Part shown: positions 54,868-64,000 of the stretch, one piece after another | Position numbering within the stretch: position 1 is the stretch's first letter | How the letters are laid out: each line of letters starts with the position of its first letter | From: Tubulanus polymorphus | Taxonomy: Eukaryota; Nemertea; Palaeonemertea; Tubulaniformes; Tubulanidae | DNA length: 64,000 nucleotides | Direction of reading: 5' to 3' | NCBI RefSeq assembly: GCF_964204645.1 | Contig: NC_134028.1 | Location: 25,332,153-25,396,152 of the forward strand | Made by a program: the position numbers and the translations under genes | Notes under the pieces: generated by a model | Database searches by the model: none | Seen by the model: only the letters and a program-made list of their open reading frames with translations | Told to the model about the DNA's origin: nothing

Positions 54868-57800
54868 ATGGATCTTAGTAAAACGTTCAGCAATCCTCAA
54901 GAGGAAATCAAGTACTGGAAAACATTCGCGATCGAATACAAACGAGGGTAAGTAAACTTGATATGCCGGTTTTATGTGAGAATAGATCAGGTAATAGACA
55001 GAAGAATTTCTAAATAATTCGAAGATTTGAGAATATTATCTCGAATCTACTGTCTGTCACGCGTATGTTCTTCGTGAATGTAAAATCCTTATTGAACAAA
55101 ACGATGTATTAATAGTCCTAAAGGCAGATCAACTGATTACTAAATCTTAAATTTCTTTCAATTCTGAATGGTAGGCTCGATGAAGCCCACGAAGAGTTGG
55201 ACGAATTCCAGGTATCGAGCAGAGACCTGGAAGCCGAACTGGAAACACAATTGGAGCAGGTCGAAAAGAAAAATAAAGAACTGACTTCTACAAACGGCAG
55301 ATTGCAAATGGAACTTGAATCAATTCAGGTACAGCCTCCTATTACGTTCTCGGCCATTTCGGTCTAGACGACGAATACAGTGAAATCTGGACAACTTAAT
55401 CCGCATCGTTTCATCCCAATGAAATTTGTTCGCGGTTTATGAAAGGAACTTAAAAGTCTGCTATGTGGGGAATCTGTGGTCAACGTAGTGAAGTTTGCTC
55501 GGTCTGGATTATAGGTGACGTGTATAGTGTAAAATCCTATCGGTGCATTCATTGTTTAGTGTATGACATCATGGCTGCTGAAATAGCGAGGCTTTAGATC
55601 ATCCAACAAACACAGAAACTTGAGCCTAATTTTGATGTAATCTTCTATTTCTGGTTGGGGCAGCAGATATTTTGTAAGGGGTGGCTGATTTTCGGAGGGA
55701 TGGATTTGAAAATGAAAGGGGTGGCTGCCTCTCTAAAACCTATCGCGGAGAATGCTGACTGTTACTGGTGGTCCCTGTTTTCTATGTCGGTAAGCTCGTG
55801 ACTGGTCTTATCATTTTCTTATTTTTTTTTCATCGTATCAGGAGAAATTAGAGCAGCAACATCAGACGACTTTCACGCAGATATCTGACTTACAAAACGA
55901 ACTCGCTCAAGTGAAAGGATATCGCGATGAACTGCAACGATATATCCGAGAATTAGAACAAGCCAACGATGATTTAGAACGCGCTAAAAGGTAAATTCGT
56001 ATCGAGCGACGGATGAAGGTGAAGAAAAAAAATGTTTTTAAAAAAATTTCGAAAAATTAATTTCTATCGAACAAATTTTAAAAAATGTTTGAAAAAATTT
56101 GAAAATCTGTGGAAAATATTGTACTTAGGAAAATGAGGCTCCTCCTCAAAACCCCCAGAAGGGTGATAGGCCTTTATCGGGTCTTTCTTTTTTCTAACCA
56201 TCTGTTCATCTGATTTTTCAGAGCCACTGTGGTATCGTTAGAAGATTTTGAATTACGTCTGAATCAAGTAAGTTAGTTATTAATTCGAATATCTGTTAAA
56301 TGCTACGCCGGTTGAACTTCGGTTTACCTAGCCCGTCGACAAAGATTGGAGCTAATAACTGAACGCGCTATAGTTCGGTCGTTACATTCATTTCACATTG
56401 TCGGCCATCTTGGATATAGGTCCGATCGACGATGCTCAATCCCGTGGTCGACTATTTCCGGAGTATAGTTCCGGACTAAATCAAATTCGGTTTCCTTCAG
56501 TCCTACTATGGTCGACTAATTACAGTAAGTTCATCCTTTGTGGAACGAACGTGTTTCTATTTGTGTGTATTTTTTGCAGGCGATTGAACGAAATGCATTT
56601 TTAGAAAGCGAGTTGGATGAGAAAGAGTTACTACAAACGACAATTCAACGATTGAAAGATGAATCTCGAGGTAATCTCGCTATAAACGCCTGTCTATTTC
56701 TGGTAGGAACAGTGTTTCTGATTCTGTTGTTGTTTATACCTCTGGGTAAACGCAAAAACACAATTACGTATCGTAGACGTTTTTTCGTCGCTCGATTCGC
56801 CGAGCGACACTCGGGGCATTTTAAACTCCTAACGGCCTTAGTTGTTACTGTCCGGGGTACAACTACAGTAAACCTACCTCAAATCGGGGTGAAAGAATTT
56901 ATTTTGGAAAAACCGTCCATTTTCCCCCATTCGCCCCATCAAACAATCCTAAATGCGCCCTTGTATTTATCCAGCAGTTTAGAAACAGTAACTTGAAGTT
57001 ATAGTCGATTATAAAACACCCCTCAAATTATCGAATTATCGGTGATTATACCTTCAAAGCCCCAGTTATAAATATGTTTATTAAACTTGTATTACTTATA
57101 TGTATATGGACATTATCAGTATTTAACTATCTACATCATAATTAAAGTTTGGAGGTAATTTGGAGGCTGACTAGATATCTAATCTGAATGTTGTTGTATT
57201 ATTTCATCTACTAATGGGCCACTTAGTGTCACAAGTCTCTCAGCAGCCATATTTTATAGAAAACTAGTCAACTGGCACTATTGTTGGATCGACGAAGCCA
57301 CCTCTATAATAAAGCGCTGGTGTATTTCGATTTTTTTTTCGTGACAGATTTGAAACAGGAGCTGGCGATTACGAAAGTCGACAGCGACGAGGAGCTGCAC
57401 GAACCGGAGAATCATATTCAGAAAATCGGCGTCGAAAATGCTAAAGACCTCGTCGAAAACGAAAAAGACGTCTGCGACACGTCGAATTCGACGGCGGAAA
57501 TAATCGATTCGAATAAAGTGGTCGATTCGCTCGTGGCGCAATCGCCGCCTAAAACACCAACGACACCTACGAATAAAGGTAAGAGCCTCCTTGAAAAACT
57601 CCTCTGATTGGATAGTGCTATAAAAGGCGCTGCTCGAAACTCCTTTAATTCGAACAAAATGCCTGAAACTCCTTTAAAACTGAAGAATGAAGTTGAGAAA
57701 TAAGCGATTAGAAATTTTTGTCTAGTTTGTAGTTGTACAGTGGACTACCAGTAGGCCTACCCCTAAACCGTTACAGTTGGGACCTGGGGTTTTTCTTACC

Positions 57801-60326
57801 TTAGTAGGCGGTTACCAAAATCGAAACAGAGTAAAGGATAAAAATTTGCTTACAAAACCACAATTACCGGTTTACTGAGATAAACTGAGTACTAAAATTG
57901 GGATATAAAAGTGATGGAGACACTTCGTCGAAATATGTAATTTTCTCCTTGAAAACTCCTTATATTTAGAAATAACTGATCGGTAGGCGGCCTGTGGATG
58001 TACAGGCGGTCTGTAGGGCCTGTTAACTTGCTCTTGATTAGTAATTACCAACATCAAGATGCATAACTCCGTAAAACCTTTGAAAATTTTCTTTTCCAGG
58101 TTTTCCTCCATACACACCAGGTGGCAGCACGCCGCTGTCGACGTCGTCCCGAATTTCGGCGTTGAACATCGTCGGTGATTTACTACGGAAAGTCGGAGTA
58201 AGTCTCTGTCACGAGAGCCGATTGTGAAAATTCCCGAGTTCGCTAATCTGACCCTTGAGATCTTCGTTATTTCAGGCGCTCGAATCTAAATTAGCCGCTT
58301 GTCGAAACTTCATGAAAGACCAACCGCAAAACATACGTCGCACAAATACGCCGAGTCCTTTGAATTCTCCGAGGTGAGTTCTTTTTGAGTTTAATCGCGG
58401 CTTTATTTCGTTTGTCGTATAATTGTTTTCTCGATTGATCGTAAAGGTTTCACAGAACGACTTCATGGTAATTATCAGCGTGGCCACAGACCTTGAAAAC
58501 CTGGAAAAAGAAATCCGGGAAAACATGCAAATTTGGCAGCAAATTTAACCAAAAATCTGTAGACGACAGGGAATTCGTTAACGTTATTGACCACGTGTTT
58601 CTTTATCGAAACGTGGTTCAACGAAAAGTAAATGAATTGTAACATTTTGAATCTCAAAATTTCTCTGATTCACTCGGGGAATTTTGAGTAATTACATGGA
58701 AATATCTGGGAAAACTCGGGGGATTAATGAATAGGCGGAAAGTGGCGCCACCATTGTGATCGATCTGATAAAGGGTTCCTACGCTCCATGAAGTCGTTGT
58801 AGTCTTCGAATTTGTCTCTCGAATCGAAGTCTCGAAATCCTCGTAATTCGCAACTTTTACTTGTGCGAAAAGTCCTCGAAAAACTACTATTCGCAGTCGT
58901 AGCATCGTAATCAATTATACTACTCGGTTGAACGGTCCTCGAAAAATTTCGAACGAAGATTTTTGAATCGCGCTCGTTGAATTTAATCTAAATGGAAGCG
59001 TTTGAATCCCGTGATGAAACTTGTTCTGTGAAGTGAAGCTGCCCACAGGACTCGGTTCGCACGGTTTTTAAAGGAGGGCAAAGTCTATTTTAGAGTAAGA
59101 AATGGCTCAATTTCTGATGTCTTGTCCTAAGAGTTGAATTTAAATCTGTGATTTGCGAAACCGGGTCTTGCAGTACCTGTAATCTAAAGTGTATGTGTAT
59201 GAAAATCTGTTGTCCGCTGTGAAATATGATTTAAACACTTTATTCGTGTATTGAATGTTAAGTTTGAGCGCTTCGTTTGAGTTGAGAAATCATAGTTATG
59301 AATACAAGAAACCATCGTCGTTAGTTGTTCTCGTAATCCGATTAATTTGAATATACGATCACTGATTACAGATATGTGGTTGTTTATACAACGAATTGGT
59401 TAGTCCAACTGTATTATTATTATTATTATTATTATTAATATCATCATTATTAACTGCTATTATTCGCAGATCATCACCATAAAATACATAGTATACATAT
59501 GTATATTATTTATCTATACGTGTATATTATAACGCAGTAAAACCTCTTAACAGTGTACGCAGTAACTCATTAACTTGCTGTCTAATGTAAATAATGTCAA
59601 ATTATCCGTTAATAGATATATGACCTTTCCATAATGGTCGATTCTTAATTCTGTGAATGCATATCACACAACAGTGAAGGCCACTAAAGGATTGGTCATT
59701 TGTCGGTGTCATTAGTAGGGACTGGCACTACCGACTGGAACTACTGACTATGAGCCCATTTTTACCAAGAGGCCATGATAGGTGTTCACTGTTTAGAGGT
59801 GTTCCGTGTAAGGTCAAGGCACTTGGTGTTCACGCTTCACATTGTTCATTTCTATGGTATTACATGTTTATAGATAGGTGTTCGTTATTAAGGCAAAAGG
59901 TGTTCACTATTCATACAATAAAGGTGTAATACCTTTTGGTTTGCGAGTTGCCTGTTGCACTACATCATATTATGTGCACTGAATTGCCTATGTGAATTCT
60001 AGTTATTTAAGGTGTGTCTCTTAATAGGAGTGCGTCATGGCTCATACCCTGGGTTGGGTGATCAGGCTGCAAGGTGCCAGTGTCAGACATTATTGAAAGG
60101 TTCCCTATAGAAGTGGATGTGATCAGGCAGCTTGGTTTCAGTGAAGGTTCGCGCTCACTGTTCGCTGGTTTTACTGTATTATGATAGATAGATACGAACT
60201 CGGTACATTACAAACACGCATTGCTATTTTGCTGTGCAGTTCTTTTCCCGCTCTGTCTTTCTTCACAGCAATAACCGTCATGCAGAGCTGCCAATCATCC
60301 CAGATCCCAAGAGAGTCCCTGAATGA
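54868..60326 (+). CDS. NDEL1: NudE family dynein/LIS1 regulator (NDE1/NDEL1), 9 coding exons
   Basis: Coiled-coil cytoplasmic scaffold that binds LIS1 and dynein in nuclear migration, mitosis and neuronal development. Exons: 54868-54947, 55175-55328, 55842-55990, 56222-56267, 56580-56670, 57348-57578, 58100-58197, 58276-58373, 60269-60326. Phases agree; 1005 bases give 334 residues, like human NDE1 (335) and NDEL1 (345). Seen: [15 protein letters not shown] at the N-terminus, a long heptad-rich helix ([20 protein letters not shown]), [47 protein letters not shown], and the C-terminal [20 protein letters not shown] with KLAACRNF. These match vertebrate NudE proteins nearly word for word. The last exon (CTTCACAG acceptor, encoding [18 protein letters not shown] then TGA) is inferred from phase and length only. 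NDE1 and NDEL1 split in vertebrates, so this is probably the single ancestral type. Confidence 0.94.
58478..58762. repeat. Dispersed repeat with GTGGCCAC / GTGGCGCC ends, copy 1
   Basis: Starts GCGTGGCCACAGACCTTGAA and ends GGCGGAAAGTGGCGCCACC, with GACCACGTGTTTCTTTATC and AATGAATTGTAACATTTTGA inside. The copy at 61447-61832 shares this order. In NDEL1 intron 8. A looser relative lies at about 50690-50920. Confidence 0.75.
59412..59437. repeat. (ATT)n microsatellite
   Basis: About nine ATT units, then a decayed continuation. Confidence 0.9.
60269..60326 (+). CDS. NDEL1: Inferred last coding exon of the NudE gene
   Basis: The preceding exon ends in phase 2 within SPLNSPR. The acceptor TTTCTTCACAG at 60258-60268 is strong and the phase gives a Ser codon then [18 protein letters not shown] and TGA at 60324-60326. 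Pro-rich short C-termini are usual in this family. The 1.9-kb gap and lack of recognisable conservation leave doubt. Confidence 0.5.
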
Positions 60327-61446
60327 AAAAGATCAGTCGGTTATCCCTGAATACGGCTTAGCCGAATCGACCTCCAGATCTGAATGTATCCCTGTTCAGA
60401 ATAGCTCAAAATCTTTACGTGGTCCTGAAAATTTCCCCAATCTCGCAAACTGGCAGCTCTGGAGAGAACCCGTTTTGCCCCGTTTTGATAATAACCCGAT
60501 TAATCCAGTCGCTACAGTCGTCGGTATTTTCAGAACAGTTCGTCGTCCGTGAAATGTAAAAATCGACCCGTCTAAAAATACAAATCCGCAAAAATAGACG
60601 CTGCTCGTTTAAAGTACATACACGTAGTATTTCATATTCTCTCTGTTTGCCTCAGTTCGAGATTTTTATGCACCTTACGTAGATTATTCATTATGTTTGT
60701 TGATTAGTCTGGTTTCGTAAAACCTGCAATATTGATGTCGGCCGCCCTTCCGAAGACTAAAACCTTCCTTGCGCAACAAATATGACTTGAGTTTCTGGCG
60801 ACTATTGGTTCAGGGTCCTTTATGACTCTTTGATCGCTTAAATTCTCCTAAACAGAAAATGCTTTTCAAAGGTGCTTGAAACTCCTTTAATTTGAACAAA
60901 ACTTCTTCAATTCTAAGTAATAGGCAATGATAAATTGGGGAAAAAAGTCTAGTTACAACCTGGATCGACCCGGATCCGTCCCAGCCTTTTCCACTACAAC
61001 TCTGTTTCCTTCAACCTTCATAATCATCGGTCAAAAATCCTGCGGTTTTGCGAAGGCGTTCTAAACAAATTTAATACTGTTTTGGAGAGTAACACGCATG
61101 TTCGTTTGATTTGAAAGTCGTTGATGTTTGTTGTTTGATTTTCACCTCTTTCACAGAGTTTCAAACTTATAGTTTTCATTACAACGTTGGGGACTCTTTC
61201 TCTCTCCTCTCTCTCTCCTCTCTTTCTCTCTCCTCTCTATATCGAGTTAGCAAATATGCACTTCTTTCGTTCGTAAATGTGACATATCCAAACACACATC
61301 ATGCATCACATCGAAATCTGATTAGGAAAAATTCAGGGAAAAGAGAAGAAACATTTCAGATATATGAACCAAGGGGGGGGGGGTGTTTCTTGAAAACCGG
61401 AATTGCCCTGTTCTGATAATCCTAGCAATATGAAGACATTTTGTTA

Positions 61447-61832
61447 TCGAGAACAGGTTGGCAACGGACCTGGAAAACCTGGAATACTCGAGGAATCAGA
61501 AAAATCAGGGGCAACTCGATTAAACCAAATATCTGGAAAACTCTGGGAATTTGGATAATGTTATCGACCACGTGTTTCTTAATCTGTACATGATTCAATG
61601 AAGAATCTTCACTCACAACTGTGGAACCGGGTCCTGGAAACCTCAGAGCAATTCGGATAATGCTGTTTACCGTGTGTTTCTTTATCAGTACATGATTCAC
61701 TGAAAAATGAATGAATTGTAACATTTTAAACCTAGAGAATTCTCTGATTCACTCGAGGAATGTCGTGTAATCGTATGGAAAAATCAAAGAAAACTCAAGG
61801 GATTTGTAAATGGGCAGAAAGTGGCCACCCTG
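61447..61832. repeat. Dispersed repeat, copy 2, with internal duplication and nested insertion
   Basis: Same order as 58478-58762 but longer. A block around GGATAATGTTATCGACCACG is repeated as GGATAATGCTGTTTACCGTG, and between them sits CTCACAACTGTGGAACCGGG, half of the palindromic GGATCCAGTTCCACA MITE. Confidence 0.7.
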
Positions 61833-62969
61833 AAGAATAAAGATTAAAAAATTCAAGAAAATTGATTAAAATTTTTGATGAATAGATTTTGTTTTAAATC
61901 TTATTTATTAGACTGCTAGGTTAACCAGGACAGGGCTTGTTATGAAACTGAAAATCATCTTAGACTGAATTTTCAAAAAAGGTTAAAATAAGTTTTAAGA
62001 TATGCTGAAATTTATCATTCATAGCAAATTGCCTTCGATTCAAGGTTCGAATGTTTTACGTATTTTGCATTTTCGCGCGAAAAACACGGAATGTGAAAGA
62101 AAGCGTCTCTCGATTGTAAACACGATCTATTTCTCGCTAGTATTAGAGTGACAAATATCTATTCATCGCTTCGAATTTAGCAGTGGGTGAACGTCATCAA
62201 ACAGGTGCGTTGGAAGCAATGTTTTATCGCTGCGGCCAAAATGCCGATTTTGGACAGATTCTTAATATTGCCGCGGCGAATTGACTTAATTTCTTCAAAA
62301 ACGTGGTATTCATAGAAAAAAAACATCATTCAGTAAATTATTCAGTCGCTGCACTTCCAACGCCACTGTCAAATACTTATCAGTCGTACTCTATGGTTGA
62401 AACATACCTAGTAAGTAGTAAAGAAATGTGACTACATCTGTGCGAACAGGACTTAGATATCCATACAAATAGGATAGAAGATGTCCATGCACGCGGACAA
62501 AAAATGTCGATGCAGTTAAGACGACGTCCTCCTCTTGCCTGTAGTATATTCCTTCACTACATGTATGTATGTAAAAACCAACTATGGAAATTTTGATAGC
62601 GATAGAAATTAAGGTTTTGTGTAATATGCCGTTCAGCCACTGTGAAACTGTTCGTTTTCGTTACAACTGCATCTGCAGCATTTTTGAGTTTGAATGTGTA
62701 TGATGATGATGATGATGATGATATGAAATATGTTTTGTCCGTTAGTTTTGTGTTTTGCTGACAATGTCTTGTTGTAATGTAAGTAAATTCTCCGCGAGGA
62801 ATGCTGCACTCACTACTATAGCCTGTTCAGTCTCTTCCGACGCCGCCGCCGAATAACGCCTGTTTTATTATTTTTGACCGGGATCCAGTTCTAGGTTGAG
62901 ACCATGTCCATGTAATCCGTATATTCAAATTTAAACAAAGAACTGTAAAGCTGGGTCTAGAAAAATATA

Positions 62970-63245
62970 AGCCGCGATCACACGGAGACGATTTGGCCCG
63001 GGCCAAATTGGCACGGATCAGGCTCGGGCCAAATTTTGCCCGTGCCTAATTAGAGAGCGCGTTCACACGCAAACCATTCACTCGATACTAAACAATGCTT
63101 AAACAAAGGAAGTGGATCATTTCCGGTGGCAGTTGCAATTCAAACGCAATCATTTGTCTGGTGCTAAAATTAGGCTCAGGCCTGGTCCGACGTTTGGCAC
63201 AGGCCAAATTTGGCCCGGGCCAAAAATGCTCGTGTGATCGCGGCT
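62970..63245. mobile_element. Foldback element with AGCCGCGATCACAC ends
   Basis: 276 bp, inverted ends AGCCGCGATCACACGG and CGTGTGATCGCGGCT, flanked by ATA on both sides (62967-62969, 63246-63248). Subterminal GGCCCGGGCCAAA motifs repeat in both orientations. A 3-bp flank fits PIF/Harbinger-type insertion, though the usual target is TWA. A fragment is at 19673-19797. Confidence 0.8.
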
Positions 63246-64000
63246 ATACAGGACTCCCAGTTGCTGCGCTTGCCTTAAGATCTCTTACCTGTGACCATTT
63301 TGGTTCTATAGCCATTCTAACAACTTAAGACCAGTCTAAGCTCATTTTGGTTCTATAAACAATCAACCAAGTTAAGAATACTAAGCTCATTTTGGTTTTG
63401 TTGCCAAACATTTTCAAACTTGAGTCTTGCGAAATTGGGTAGTTAACTTAACTCACTAGAACTGGATCTGTCGAAAAAACAAAAGCTTTCTTTATTTTGA
63501 ATATCTCGAATGGAATTATGGTGCATGTACACTGGTTATTATTTTTTATTATGGTAAAATTCGCTTTGATGTCATTTTTAAACACGACGCATTTTGTCAT
63601 TTCGATTACTGTATGTAGCAGATGAAAATTACAACCACAGAAACCGACGTTGATCCCAGAGAACTAAAACGAAACACGCTTCTTTTACGTACAAGGATAT
63701 CGAGATACAGCTTCCTATTAACATCAGTTATTGCCATAATCGATGAAAAACCCACAATTCCAACAAACCAAATTTTCAAAGAAAATCGTTTTTGTATCAA
63801 AATGCAGAGCTGTCGACTTTTTCCTGTTTTTCAGTATAATTTTTACTATTTGTTCCTGAGAAATACCGATGTGATTAGTTTGAACTGAAATATGGAAGAT
63901 GTTTACTGAGGGTCTCACTGTCGATTACTGATTAAGTAATGATGATAGTAAGGTTAGAGGTTAATAAATTGAGAGTTTTCTTTCATATTTCAATGAAATA

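Larger units (their letters stand above)
60327..64000. other. Region downstream of NDEL1, no gene recognised
   Basis: No frame looks conserved. Contains a CT-rich run (about 61198-61241), the second GTGGCCAC-type repeat (61447-61832), a GATGAT run near 62702 and a complete foldback element (62970-63245). The NDEL1 3' UTR must be at the start; AATAAA near 61837 is one possible end. Confidence 0.55.

Noticed and set aside
60181-60552. 123-codon open frame overlapping the inferred last NudE exon
   Set aside because: It is in a different frame from the phase-compatible exon and resembles nothing known.

Overview
The window is animal nuclear DNA. It is AT-leaning, has short exons with GT/AG introns, many microsatellites and many small dispersed inverted-repeat elements. 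No bacterial, organellar or intact viral genes were seen. The gene content fits a bilaterian. The nicotinic receptor subunit carries pore residues like those described for molluscan anion-selective subunits, so I lean towards a lophotrochozoan, possibly a mollusc. The species is not determined.

Layout: (1) 1-5.9 kb holds no exon I can support, but has a (CAG)43 tract and clustered perfect cAMP-response elements. (2) 5.9-16.85 kb, plus strand: an alpha-type nicotinic acetylcholine receptor (nAChR) subunit lacking only its first exon(s). Its pore helix M2 is encoded by two tandem, same-length, same-phase alternative exons. (3) 16.85-23.95 kb: repeat-rich intergenic DNA. (4) 23.95-24.59 kb, minus strand: an intronless Ras-like GTPase with a CaaX end and a TATA box. 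(5) 25.6-44.0 kb, plus strand: a complete 31-exon ABCC1/MRP1-type ABC transporter, 1568 residues as assembled. (6) 45.9-48.6 kb, plus strand: a four-exon gene of unknown family, 279 residues. (7) 50.5-53.3 kb, minus strand: a complete eight-exon phosphomannomutase, 250 residues. (8) 54.9-60.3 kb, plus strand: a NudE family gene (NDE1/NDEL1), nine coding exons, 334 residues if the inferred last exon is right. (9) 60.3-64 kb: no gene seen, several repeats.

The genes are functionally unrelated (synaptic channel, small GTPase, efflux pump, sugar-phosphate enzyme, dynein regulator), as is usual for animal gene neighbourhoods. Phosphomannomutase and NDEL1 are head to head and may share a promoter region. 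The Ras-like gene and ABCC1 also diverge.

The most interesting signals are: the duplicated M2 exons in a subunit with a Pro-Ala anion-type selectivity motif; a tandem array of CTCF-like motifs just upstream of those exons; and two nearly identical 337-bp mobile elements with tRNA-like inverted ends and 11-bp target duplications, one inserted exactly on a 5' splice site of the ABCC gene so that the donor is duplicated.
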